DNA from: an uncultured Microbulbifer sp.
GTDB taxonomy: Bacteria; Pseudomonadota; Gammaproteobacteria; Pseudomonadales; Cellvibrionaceae
DNA: 46,836 bases
Assembly: GCF_947489355.1 (NCBI RefSeq)
Contig: NZ_CANLDD010000035.1
Location: 1 to 46,836, forward strand
Direction: 5' to 3'
Shown here in pieces: positions 1 to 6,951 of the stretch (positions are counted from its first letter, which is position 1; the number at the start of each line of letters is the position of its first letter). A program made the translations under genes and the position numbers. Below the pieces are notes generated by a model. It had not been told where the DNA came from, ran no database searches, and saw nothing but the letters and a program-made list of their open reading frames with translations.

Positions 1-2
1 CA

Positions 3-83
3 GTCACTGCCAACACTTCCAAATCACAAGCCTGGCTTTTACAGCAAGTCATGCCGGCGTTTAGCGAGCCATCCAAGGATTGA
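3..83 (+). CDS. C-terminal end of a phage hypothetical protein (cut by window start)
   Basis: The gene runs in from left of the window and stops at 83. Its last residues, SQAWLLQQVMPAFSEPSKD, match the end of the 177-aa protein at 35421-35954, which finishes EAWVLQQAMPAFSEPSK. The DNA similarity continues past both stop codons into a short noncoding stretch with a GCCGG..CCGGC hairpin. This gene is therefore the paralogue of the 35421 gene in a second, related prophage. Function is unknown. The downstream neighbour differs: a DUF2786 gene here, an adenine methylase at 34499-35368. Confidence 0.75.
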   Translation, partial: VTANTSKSQAWLLQQVMPAFSEPSKD

Positions 84-132
84 AATCCCCGAGCCGGTGG
101 AAGGCCGGCATCTGATAACTGTAGGGGGAGAT

Positions 133-822
133 ATGAACGAGAAGATTTTGCGCAAAATTAAGCGCTGCCTAGCACTGGCCAAATCTAGCAATGCAAACGA
201 AGCAGCTACCGCTCTGCGCCAAGCGCAAGCACTGATGCAAAAGCATCAAATTAGCAAGTCAGACATTTCAGCCGCAGATATATGCAGTCACTGCGTGTCA
301 GTCGGTGCTGGAATCAAACCACCAGTGTACATCGTGGGCCTGATAAATCTGATCCGTAAGGCTTTTGGTGTGGAGATGGTATACAGAAGTACTTATAACG
401 GCAGCCGCTGGGAGGGCGGCGTGGAGTTTATCGGCTTTGAAGGTGCCGCCGAGGTGGCTGGCTATGCTATGACCGTTTTGGGTCGCCAGCTCAAGCTTGA
501 CCGTACCGCGTACCTGAAGAATCTGGCTGGGCAGCGCCGTAGCACTAAGACACGTCGTGCTGACCTATATGCTCGCGCCTGGGTTAAGGCCGTGGGGCTG
601 AAAGTGATTACCTCCCAAATTAGCGAAGTCAATCAAACTGCATTCGAGGTGTATAAGGCTCGCAATCATGGAAAGTTGAAGTTCGGTAAGTCTCTCGACC
701 GAGGGTTTCGGGTCAACGACTCGGAGGCATTTTCTCAAGGATTGAAAGATGGTGAGAGAGTGCAGTTTTACCAGGGCATGAGGCGAGAGGGTAGCGACCC
801 ACTGGCACTGCGTAGTGTTTGA
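133..822 (+). CDS. DUF2786 domain-containing phage protein
   Basis: The N-terminus (NEKILRKIKRCLALAKSSNANEAATALRQAQALMQKHQ) is the DUF2786 signature, a helical domain common in phage early regions and of unknown function. The remainder, about residues 60-225, is basic and ends in a region resembling the partner domain usually found after DUF2786. The ATG at 133 follows a clear GGGGGAGAT ribosome site. A longer in-frame opening from 97 would begin in the upstream hairpin and lacks a ribosome site. The stop overlaps the region where the next small gene begins, so it sits in a tight left-to-right operon leading to the integrase at 3027. Confidence 0.85.
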   Translation: MNEKILRKIKRCLALAKSSNANEAATALRQAQALMQKHQISKSDISAADICSHCVSVGAGIKPPVYIVGLINLIRKAFGVEMVYRSTYNGSRWEGGVEFIGFEGAAEVAGYAMTVLGRQLKLDRTAYLKNLAGQRRSTKTRRADLYARAWVKAVGLKVITSQISEVNQTAFEVYKARNHGKLKFGKSLDRGFRVNDSEAFSQGLKDGERVQFYQGMRREGSDPLALRSV

Positions 823-830
823 TAACCCCT

Positions 831-1010
831 GTGAACAAATGGAAATTCCCAGTCCTGGCCGCTATAGCCAATGCCCTGGTGATGGTTAGCAGCAATACAC
901 CATCGCAGGGCCTTATTGGGCCCGCTACAAGCGGTAACCACACTGACCGGGCCAATAGGTTGAGCCAGAAGGCTAGGCGCAAGCGGAATAAATGGAGGAA
1001 ATGCGCATGA
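831..1010 (+). CDS. small basic phage protein, unknown function
   Basis: This gene encodes about 59 residues. The N-terminal half is hydrophobic (KWKFPVLAAIANALVMVSS), possibly a signal or membrane segment. The C-terminal tail is strongly basic (QKARRKRNKWRKCA). The reading frame ends by a 4-bp ATGA overlap with the next gene, which supports it being translated. The start is uncertain: GTG at 831 is chosen, and a TTG at 819 overlapping the previous stop is the alternative. Neither has a clear ribosome site. I do not recognise a family. Confidence 0.5.
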   Translation: MNKWKFPVLAAIANALVMVSSNTPSQGLIGPATSGNHTDRANRLSQKARRKRNKWRKCA

Positions 1011-1660
1011 ATAAAATAGCAAAAGAGCGCCCAATCCTATTTAACGGGCCAATGGTTCGCGCGATTCTGGAGGGTAGGAAAACTCAGACGCGCCGCATTA
1101 TAAAGCCGCAGCCATCTAAGAATCACAAATGGAGTGGCTGGGTTGTTGAGTCAACGGATAGAAAGACTATTGGCTGTGCGAACTGGGGGATAGGGGAACA
1201 CCCGTTCATGACCGAGCATGTCTATGCTCGCTGCCCCCACGGTAAACCAGGAGACCATCTATGGGTGCGGGAAACGCACCACCTGAGTCATCACAATGCA
1301 ATCACATACAGGGCTGACTACAACCACAACCCATTTGATGAAGAGGAGTGCGGAGAAGACTGCTCAATGGTTGGGGAGAAGTGGCGCCCCTCAATCCACA
1401 TGCCCCGCTGGGCCAGCCGCATCGATCTTGAGATTACCCGTATTGGTGTTGAGCGATTACAGGACATCAGTGAAGAGGATGCCAAGGCGGAAGGCATAAC
1501 TCCGTACAAGTGCGGTTGGAGCAATGGGGAGATGGGTCCGTTTTCACACCCTGTTCTCGCCTTCTCTGATCTATGGGATTCCCTTCACAGCGCCAAGAGC
1601 TGGGATGCCAACCCCTGGGTATGGGTTATTGAATTTAAGCGGGTGGAGACCACTCGGTGA
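1007..1660 (+). CDS. ASCH-like phage protein ('morphogenetic protein' family)
   Basis: The opening ERPILFNGPMVRAILEGRKTQTRR and the later GKPGDHLWVRET are typical of a family widespread in enterobacterial and Pseudomonas phages. Members are often labelled morphogenetic protein, although the fold looks ASCH/PUA-like and a nucleic-acid-binding role is more likely (inference). The ATG at 1007 has a perfect upstream TGGAGGA. An earlier ATG at 992 lies inside that ribosome site and is rejected. It overlaps the small upstream gene by 4 bp and the following membrane-protein gene by 4 bp (GTGA), so it is operon-embedded. Confidence 0.75.
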   Translation: MNKIAKERPILFNGPMVRAILEGRKTQTRRIIKPQPSKNHKWSGWVVESTDRKTIGCANWGIGEHPFMTEHVYARCPHGKPGDHLWVRETHHLSHHNAITYRADYNHNPFDEEECGEDCSMVGEKWRPSIHMPRWASRIDLEITRIGVERLQDISEEDAKAEGITPYKCGWSNGEMGPFSHPVLAFSDLWDSLHSAKSWDANPWVWVIEFKRVETTR

Positions 1661-2760
1661 GGCTCTGGCAATCCCTCACCGGCATCGCCGCACTCATTTT
1701 CTGCGGCACCAGCCTCGCCTTTACTGTGCAGCTGTGGATCGCTATACCCAGCACTACCGGCAGCCAGGTAGTGGCCGGCCTTACGGCCGTTGCTCTGGAA
1801 CTGTGTAAGTTTAGTTTTGCGCCTCTGGGCCTCTGGCTGCGCTCCCAGGGACAGCTCAGTGGCCATGTACTCCTCGCGCTCTGGCCATTACTGGTGGTGA
1901 TCAGTATTGTGGCCACCGTTGGATTTCTCGCCACCCACAGCGAAGAGCAGCAGCAACGTAGTACCCAGGGCAGCCTGGAATACCAAGCGCTTGAACAGCA
2001 GCTCAACAGCATTAAAGAGCAGATCAATAGCCTGAACGGACTGATCGCCACAGATGCCGCCAACGGTTACCGCCAGCGCGCCATTGATACCGCCGCCCAA
2101 TTGCGCGCCTTGGAAGGCCAGCGCAGCCAGTTGATCGAAAACTTATCCAAAGCCCAACCAGGCGCCAGCACTCACGGAGCGTTTAACAGCCTGGCCAGCA
2201 CACTCAACATAGACCCCGTGCGATTACAGCACGCCGGATTCCTCGCCCTGGCAATCATCACAGATGTGGTAGGGCTGGTGGCGTTACTAGCGTTTAACGC
2301 TGCCTCAACGGTTTGTAAACGTTTAGCTAAACGGTCTAAACGGTTTTCAACGCCAGATAAACAGTTTTCAACGGATTCTAAACGGTTCTCAACGGACGCT
2401 AAACAGTCGCCAACTGAGCCTAAACGGTTGCTAAATAACGCTAAACAGCTGCTAACGGTAAATAAACGGTTGGCAACGGAAACTCAAGAATCCTCAACGG
2501 TTTGTAAACGGTCAGCTAAACGGCCTAAACGGTTTTCAACGCCAGCTAAACGGTTTGTAAACGCTAACCTCAGCCAGGAACAGATTGAACTGGCCAACCA
2601 AATTTGCGCCGGAGAGTTCGGTACCCGGCCCGTGTTACGCAACATCATCAAGTGCATTCGCGGTGGATACCCAGCCGCCAAACCCGTTTTCGATGCACTG
2701 GAACAGACAGGAGAAATCACCCGTGACGGCCAGAGGTTTTACCTGGCTGGATGCCAATAG
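1657..2760 (+). CDS. phage membrane protein with coiled coil, 21-bp-encoded heptad tail and C-terminal helical domain
   Basis: Three hydrophobic segments lie in the first 90 residues, then a coiled-coil-like stretch around 105-175 (EQQLNSIKEQINSLNGLI) and a fourth segment near 190-215. Next comes a basic tail of heptads such as KRFSTPD and KQFSTDS at about 220-305, and a compact C-terminal domain (EQIELANQICAGEFGTRPVLRNI...) that looks winged-helix-like. It is a clear paralogue of the protein at 36037-37152 over its whole length. Start is GTG, overlapping the previous stop. No known function; the architecture suggests a membrane-anchored DNA-binding protein (inference). Confidence 0.75.
   Translation: MRLWQSLTGIAALIFCGTSLAFTVQLWIAIPSTTGSQVVAGLTAVALELCKFSFAPLGLWLRSQGQLSGHVLLALWPLLVVISIVATVGFLATHSEEQQQRSTQGSLEYQALEQQLNSIKEQINSLNGLIATDAANGYRQRAIDTAAQLRALEGQRSQLIENLSKAQPGASTHGAFNSLASTLNIDPVRLQHAGFLALAIITDVVGLVALLAFNAASTVCKRLAKRSKRFSTPDKQFSTDSKRFSTDAKQSPTEPKRLLNNAKQLLTVNKRLATETQESSTVCKRSAKRPKRFSTPAKRFVNANLSQEQIELANQICAGEFGTRPVLRNIIKCIRGGYPAAKPVFDALEQTGEITRDGQRFYLAGCQ
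2316..2567 (+). repeat. array of twelve 21-bp direct repeats inside a coding region
   Basis: Twelve consecutive 21-bp units can be read in register from 2316. Nearly all begin TAAACGG or TAAACAG, most continue with TT-N-TCAACG, and CGG and CAG versions often alternate. The unit at 2484 is the most diverged. Each unit encodes one heptad of the membrane protein at 1657-2760. Unit length equals two DNA helical turns, as in replication iterons. A matching array with a different core sits in the paralogous gene (36320-36487). Confidence 0.85.
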
Positions 2761-2811
2761 GATAACCAATCGGCGCGGGTCTGATCGCGCCATGGCTTGC
2801 TGGAAAGGATT

Positions 2812-3030
2812 ATGAGCACACTACTGCAAGAAAAAGAGTTAAAAGCCTGGCTCAATTGTGCACGCCGAGGAGATTTAGTCCGTTTGCTGGATGAGGCAAA
2901 AATCCCCTACGTCATTGGTATTGGTGGCTGTATCTCTACTTCTCAAGGGGCTATTGACGGTGCCCTACTGAAATCTGCGGAAACACAAGACTCCATATCT
3001 GAATGGGACAGTGTGAGGGTTGGCGGATGA
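2812..3030 (+). CDS. DUF4224 domain-containing protein
   Basis: This 72-aa protein contains KELKAWLNCARRGDLVRLLDEAKIPYVIG, resembling DUF4224. These short proteins are typically encoded immediately upstream of phage integrases and are thought to be excisionase- or regulator-like, without firm proof. The ATG at 2812 has a GGAAAGGA ribosome site. The stop overlaps the integrase start by 4 bp (GGATGA), indicating translational coupling. That pairing is the main support for the assignment. Confidence 0.75.
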   Translation: MSTLLQEKELKAWLNCARRGDLVRLLDEAKIPYVIGIGGCISTSQGAIDGALLKSAETQDSISEWDSVRVGG

Positions 3031-4127
3031 CTCGCGGGCGAAAAAAAAATGGAGAGTTCGCATGGCTCCCTCGGCACTGCACAGTAAAGCGCGGGAAGGT
3101 CATCTATCGAAAGTACGAAAAAGGACAGTGGTTCGCTCCAGTTCCAATATGTACCGTGGAGGAAGCACGCGGTTCACAAGCTTTGGTCTATGATCGCCTC
3201 GCAGCAATACTCGGAAAGCAGGCAGCACATGATCTTTTGTGGCTCCTCAAGCAGTACCATAAAAGCCCACAGTACCGCGAGCTGGCCCTCAGTACGCGCA
3301 AGTCCTATGAAGGGTATCAACGAACAATCTGCAACTTCCCTGTCAGTAATGGGCGACTTCTCGGAGAGTTCCCTCTCGATAAACTTAATTCGCGCCACAT
3401 GCGGGGCTATCTTGACACCTATCCGAGCAAAGTTGCAGCAAACCGACATATTCAATATCTTTGCGCAGCTTTCAATTGGGGTCGTCAACGGCTGTCACCA
3501 GTCAAGTTTAATCCTTGTGAGGGTGTAACCAGAAACAAGGAAACCTCGCGCGATCGCTACATCGAGGATTGGGAATACGCTTTGGTTTATCAGGTCGCGG
3601 CAAGCATGCGTACACCAATTTTTGCCCCAGCAATGGAACTGGCCTATTTATGTCGAGCGCGCCGTGGCGAGGTCTTTGCATTCACAGAGCTGGACATTCA
3701 ACGACAGGGCTTATATCTGCGTCGCGGCAAAGGTTCCAAGAACGAGATTACGGCCATGAGTGACCGCCTTCAGGCCGCAATAGCTAACTGTCGGCAAATC
3801 TACCCAAAGGCACCAGACAGGGGTTTTCTACTGCACCGCAAGGACGGCACAGCCTATACAAAAAACGCCCTGGATAGCGCTTGGCAGCGATTGGTAAAGA
3901 AGGCGCTGGATAGCCCATGGTCGCTTCCCCTAAATTTGGCTAATGAAGCAAGGGAGGATGGTGCCGCCGAAGTGGACGGAAAATTCTACCTGACCGAAAC
4001 GTTTACCTTTCACGACATCAAGGCCAAGGGCATCACCGACCACAAGAATAACGAGGGTGGCCACAGGAGCAAGAAGATGGAGGCCGTTTACAATCGCAAG
4101 GCCAGAGTGATTCCGGCGACAAGATAG
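3027..4127 (+). CDS. int: tyrosine recombinase/integrase of the left prophage
   Basis: This 366-aa site-specific recombinase has a catalytic domain with CRARRGEV (first Arg), GKGSKNE (Lys), FHDIKAKG (His, with Lys where Arg is usual), GHRSKKMEAVY (His and the nucleophilic Tyr) close to the C-terminus. The HxxK variant also occurs in relatives of this integrase group as I recall them, so it need not mean inactivity. It lies about 60 bp before the tRNA-Arg-like att site at 4191-4230, the normal position for an integrase next to attR. The ATG at 3027 overlaps the DUF4224 stop. Confidence 0.9.
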   Translation: MTRGRKKNGEFAWLPRHCTVKRGKVIYRKYEKGQWFAPVPICTVEEARGSQALVYDRLAAILGKQAAHDLLWLLKQYHKSPQYRELALSTRKSYEGYQRTICNFPVSNGRLLGEFPLDKLNSRHMRGYLDTYPSKVAANRHIQYLCAAFNWGRQRLSPVKFNPCEGVTRNKETSRDRYIEDWEYALVYQVAASMRTPIFAPAMELAYLCRARRGEVFAFTELDIQRQGLYLRRGKGSKNEITAMSDRLQAAIANCRQIYPKAPDRGFLLHRKDGTAYTKNALDSAWQRLVKKALDSPWSLPLNLANEAREDGAAEVDGKFYLTETFTFHDIKAKGITDHKNNEGGHRSKKMEAVYNRKARVIPATR

Positions 4128-4190
4128 CTACAAAACACAGTTATCAGAGCAATACTAAGAACCCCATTTATATGAGAGCACTTGAAACCA

Positions 4191-4230
4191 AACCAGGCGG
4201 TCGTAGGTTCGAATCCTACCGAGCGCGCCA
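4191..4230 (+). repeat. att site A: tRNA-Arg 3' fragment
   Basis: The 40 bases match the 3' part of the tRNA-Arg fragments at 5264-5303 and 43197-43236 except at two positions. Those two changes are compensatory in the T stem (GGAGG/CCTCC becomes GTAGG/CCTAC). The fragment ends in CGCCA like a mature tRNA, but the 5' half of the tRNA is absent, so it is an attachment-site remnant and not a functional tRNA. It is likely attR of the element whose integrase is at 3027-4127. The paired changes show that it descends from a different tRNA-Arg copy than the other two. Confidence 0.85.
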
Positions 4231-4238
4231 ATAAAATC

Positions 4239-4273
4239 AAAGGGTTATATCAATTGGTGTAAGCCTTTTTTTG
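4239..4273 (+). terminator. tRNA-type terminator after att site A
   Basis: A weak stem (AAGGGTTA pairing with TAAGCCTT, using a G-T pair) is followed by a run of seven T. It is recognisably a diverged version of the perfect tRNA terminator at 43245-43278, with the same loop wording (TCAAT..GG). The sequence right of site A therefore descends from true tRNA-Arg downstream flank. Confidence 0.65.
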
Positions 4274-4275
4274 TT

Positions 4276-4299
4276 GTGGTACCAAATGTGGTACCAAAT
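4276..4299 (+). repeat. tandem 12-bp repeat GTGGTACCAAAT, candidate integrase arm sites
   Basis: Two perfect, abutting copies of GTGGTACCAAAT lie right after the terminator at site A. Their geometry (12-bp spacing) resembles the GTGTCCAC pairs (11-bp spacing) found inside both ends of the main prophage. A recombinase arm-binding function is inferred from that parallel. They lie on the higBA side of site A, which suggests they belong to the small A-B element and not to the integrase at 3027. Confidence 0.45.
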
Positions 4300-4346
4300 A
4301 AGAGGACAATCACAAAAAACTGTATGTTAATTCAGCACTTGCCGTA

Positions 4347-4365
4347 TGTAACCTGCTAGGTTACA
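4347..4365 (+). promoter_or_regulatory. 19-bp palindromic operator upstream of higBA
   Basis: TGTAACCT-GCT-AGGTTACA is a perfect inverted repeat with 8-bp arms and a 3-bp spacer, 25 bp before the higB start. HigA-type antitoxins repress their own operon through palindromes at this position, so it is the likely autoregulatory operator. The position relative to a promoter was not resolved. Confidence 0.7.
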
Positions 4366-4390
4366 CTGAATTATCAGATAAGGACAAAAA

Positions 4391-4684
4391 ATGATCAAGA
4401 GCTTTAAGCATAAAGGGCTCGAAGAATTATGGGTCAAAGGGAGATCAAGACGAATAGACTCACGCCCTGCGATTCAAAAGAAGCTGATCGCAATCATGAC
4501 GCGCCTAGACGCAGTAGCAAGCGAACAGGAGCTAACCAAAATTGGCAAGGACGTACATCCCTTGCAGGGTAGGAAAGGAACAAACTCAGGCAACTGGGCA
4601 GTGTGGGTGACTGGTAACTTCCGCATCACATTCAACTTCGACGGACGCGATGCCGAAATTCTTGATTACGAGGACTACCACTAG
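4391..4684 (+). CDS. higB: HigB/RelE-family toxin
   Basis: The 97-aa protein begins IKSFKHKGLEELW and ends GNFRITFNFDGRDAEILDYEDYH, the ends typical of the HigB branch of RelE-like mRNA interferases, which cleave mRNA on the ribosome. LHPLxG-like residues (VHPLQGRKGTNSGNWAVWVTG) and the Arg of NFRITF fit the family's catalytic face. Full length for the family. It is followed 46 bp later by its antitoxin gene, in the toxin-first order typical of higBA. A palindromic operator sits upstream. It probably stabilises the island. Confidence 0.92.
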   Translation: MIKSFKHKGLEELWVKGRSRRIDSRPAIQKKLIAIMTRLDAVASEQELTKIGKDVHPLQGRKGTNSGNWAVWVTGNFRITFNFDGRDAEILDYEDYH

Positions 4685-4730
4685 CTCGGTTTTGCTTGAA
4701 TCACGGGACAATTGATTACGGTACAGAACT

Positions 4731-5051
4731 ATGGCTATCAAGAGAGAGGTTGCCCCAATATCCGCCGGTGCCACCCTGAAAAACTGGGAATTCAAAGAAT
4801 TGGGCTTGACCCAACAAGAGATTGCTGATCGGCTAGGTATCTCACGTAAGCACCTGTCCGAGCTTCTCAATGATAAGGTGCCGCTATCCCATGAACTCGC
4901 GGTCAGAATTGAAGAGGTGTTCAATATTTCAGCAGATGTACTGATGCGTGTGGAGAGTAAACACCGCCTTTATCATGCTCGCCTTAACCGTGTAGCTGAA
5001 AAACCGGTAAAGGTCGCCAGGGCAAGTAGACAGGCACTAGAGCCAGCATAA
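4731..5051 (+). CDS. higA: HigA-family antitoxin
   Basis: This 106-aa XRE-type protein has a helix-turn-helix at about residues 25-50 (LTQQEIADRLGISRKHLSELLND) followed by HELAVRIEEVFNISADVLMRVES, the classic HigA pattern. It neutralises HigB and represses the operon. The C-terminal 25 residues are basic and presumably unstructured or toxin-contacting. Second gene of the higBA pair; no other gene lies between it and att site B at 5259. Confidence 0.92.
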   Translation: MAIKREVAPISAGATLKNWEFKELGLTQQEIADRLGISRKHLSELLNDKVPLSHELAVRIEEVFNISADVLMRVESKHRLYHARLNRVAEKPVKVARASRQALEPA

Positions 5052-5258
5052 AATCTACCCCCTAAGATCACAGAATTAGTCAAGACCAAAATAAAGGTCA
5101 AATTGGCCAAAGCGAATCAGAACCGGGGGAGCTGTATAAGTGTACAATCCAAATGGTGCAAAATTAGAGTTATAGGTAGGTAAAGTGAGGGGTTTCGTAG
5201 GCGCTGTCGGTGCAAAATTATAGCCTAATCCATTGATTTCATTAGGAATTATGCGGGC

Positions 5259-5303
5259 CTACGAACCAGGCGGTCGGAGGTTCGAATCCTCCCGAGCGCG
5301 CCA
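5259..5303 (+). repeat. attL of the main prophage (tRNA-Arg 3' half, site B)
   Basis: The 45 bases from CTACGAACCAGG through CGAGCGCGCCA are identical to 43192-43236. They start in the anticodon loop (CTACGAA, anticodon ACG) and run through the T arm to CCA. No 5' tRNA half precedes them. Phage-type sequence with paired GTGTCCAC motifs begins on the right. Confidence 0.9.
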
Positions 5304-5336
5304 AAAAAGCCTTGTAAATCATTGAGTTGCAAGCAC

Positions 5337-5373
5337 AAAAAGGCGGTATCAAGAAATTGATATCGCCTTTTTT
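5337..5373 (+). terminator. rho-independent terminator just inside attL
   Basis: An A-rich stem, AAAAAGGCGGTATCAA, pairs with TTGATATCGCCTTTTT around a 3-base loop (one G-T pair) and ends in a T run. It can act in both orientations, isolating the prophage cargo from transcription entering from the island on the left. Confidence 0.8.
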
Positions 5374-5380
5374 CGTTGAA

Positions 5381-5399
5381 GTGTCCACCAAGTGTCCAC
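5381..5399 (+). promoter_or_regulatory. paired GTGTCCAC motifs inside attL (candidate integrase arm sites)
   Basis: GTGTCCACCAAGTGTCCAC contains two GTGTCCAC copies 11 bp apart. The same arrangement occurs inside attR at 43077-43095. Both copies are on the phage side of the core, as expected for the P and P' arms of attP. Stretch 5400-5668 holds no recognisable gene, only AT-rich sequence with repeated CTTTTAC/AAAAGT words. Confidence 0.6.
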
Positions 5400-5668
5400 G
5401 CAAACCCAGAATATAGCTGCTCACGCCTCATTTGCTGCCGGGAGTGAAGCACGAAAAAGTTTTATCAGAACTTTTACTTTTTTATAGGTGTTGGGCCGAA
5501 TGCAAAGCCTGCGAAGTTGCCAAAAAGTAAAAGAGTTTTGGCATTAATAAAAACTAATGCTCGAAACCAGTTGAAGCTAGAGCGTCACTAGAAACATAAG
5601 CCTGTGCTGAAAGCCCAATGCCACAGGAGCGACAAGGAAGTTAAAACAATAATTCAAGGAAGGAGCCC

Positions 5669-6250
5669 ATGTTTCCGGATATCAAACCCCCATTGACTCA
5701 CGTCGAACGCCTGCTGGTGGATTTCTCCAAACTAGAGAAACCTACGGTGGCCGATTTCATGGTATTTCGCACCCGCCTGTCGGTTGGCGACTACCTTGAT
5801 CGTTACCGGGCACGAGCCAACAAGATGACCGATGAAGAGTTGCAGAATGAGGGCCACAGCTCGCGGCGACTCAAAGCCTTTATGCGGCGGTCCGGAGACC
5901 CCGCCCCTTCCCCTCGATGTGATTGTCATCATATGATTTCCGGTGGGCACCGGGATGCTCTGTTAATGCGTTTGGTCATGGCGGCCATGGCTATGCGGGT
6001 GGATGATCCTCACAACGGCTGCTGGTTGCCGAGGGACTGGGAAGACAGGTCATACATGCCGAACTACCTCCGAAGTGGGGTACCGCATCGGCGGATTCAC
6101 ACCGATAATTATTATCGATGGCTGAGTGGCCGTATTAATATGGCCGCAGTAAAGACGCCCGAACAACTAATTCAAGCCCTGCGCTTCGCCCGACATTGTT
6201 TGCAAAGTGGTGCAGTCCCCCCTAATGTCATGCCACAAACAGGTCGATAG
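5669..6250 (+). CDS. AHH-family (HNH/EndoVII-type) nuclease toxin
   Basis: The 193-aa protein carries CDCHHMISGGHRDA (residues 84-97), then DDPHNGCWLP (112-121) and VPHRRIHTDNYYRWL (138-152). This is the pattern of the AHH branch of HNH/Endonuclease VII toxins found at the ends of polymorphic toxins. There is no delivery domain, RHS repeat or signal peptide, so it is a stand-alone toxin domain with an extra N-terminal helical 70 residues. It follows attL, and two bases separate its stop codon from the start of its putative immunity gene. ATG at 5669 follows AAGGAAGGAG. The nuclease role is from family knowledge. Confidence 0.75.
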   Translation: MFPDIKPPLTHVERLLVDFSKLEKPTVADFMVFRTRLSVGDYLDRYRARANKMTDEELQNEGHSSRRLKAFMRRSGDPAPSPRCDCHHMISGGHRDALLMRLVMAAMAMRVDDPHNGCWLPRDWEDRSYMPNYLRSGVPHRRIHTDNYYRWLSGRINMAAVKTPEQLIQALRFARHCLQSGAVPPNVMPQTGR

Positions 6251-6252
6251 TT

Positions 6253-6867
6253 ATGCTTTACACACTGATCTCCGACACCAAAAACTACCTGGGTGTCGTC
6301 ATTGATAGCGACTATGTGGCCTCCATTGTGGGAAGCCTCCGCGGCGAAAGGCGTGGTGATCGCATTGATGTGAATCATCAGCCCCGCTCATGGTGCGGGG
6401 TATTTCCAGATTCCTTAAAAGTCTTATTCCCTCAATTCGGTAAAGCGGATAGTAGCAAAGCCATTCCGGATATTGCTGAATTTCAGGGGCGGCTGTTTCT
6501 CAACCAGAAGGCATATGGTGTTCTCCGGCCACTTATCGAAAATGACGGGGAGCTTTTGCCCGCCGTCTACGAAGGCGGGGATGGATATATCTTCACGCCG
6601 CTGCGTGTAGCGGAAAAAACAGATGGGCTCGATACCAAGTTGACCCGGATGAATCCATGGGGGGATGTTGAGAGTATCGGCTTTCGCGAAGAAAAGGTGA
6701 AAGGCTGGAGCCTCTTTCGCGCTGAGTTTACTTCTTATATGCGGCTTTATTGCCAGCAGTCGGTGAAGGATGCTATCGAGTCCACGGGGCTTACCGGGCT
6801 TTATATAACTAATGATCTTGTGAATATCTTTCCAGAAGATAAAAGCTTTGTCACCAAGCTGAACTAA
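6253..6867 (+). CDS. putative immunity protein (Imm11/DUF1629-like)
   Basis: This 204-aa acidic, soluble protein contains LFLNQKAYGVLRPLIENDGELLPAVYEGGDGYIFTPLRV, DALD-like DGLDTKLTR and a closing VKDAIESTGLTGLYI. These resemble the Imm11 (DUF1629) pattern of immunity proteins. Pairing with an AHH nuclease is a known toxin-immunity combination, and the genes are 2 bp apart. The N-terminal 90 residues do not ring a bell. Partnership with the upstream toxin is inferred from order and spacing. Confidence 0.55.
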   Translation: MLYTLISDTKNYLGVVIDSDYVASIVGSLRGERRGDRIDVNHQPRSWCGVFPDSLKVLFPQFGKADSSKAIPDIAEFQGRLFLNQKAYGVLRPLIENDGELLPAVYEGGDGYIFTPLRVAEKTDGLDTKLTRMNPWGDVESIGFREEKVKGWSLFRAEFTSYMRLYCQQSVKDAIESTGLTGLYITNDLVNIFPEDKSFVTKLN

Positions 6868-6951
6868 TTCAAAGAAACGACAGAGTGACTCTTGGAGGAG
6901 GGGTGAATATAAGGCTTTATCTGCCAAAAAAAACAGATGCAAAGCTCAATC

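Noticed and set aside
2316..2567. CRISPR array
   Set aside because: The 21-bp units abut without spacers, vary internally and are coding in frame, so this is a direct-repeat array and not CRISPR. The same applies to 36320-36487.
5242..5452. Leftward open frame reading ARSGGFEPPTAWFV
   Set aside because: It is the antisense of the tRNA-Arg att core, a well-known false protein. The same happens at 43037-43246.
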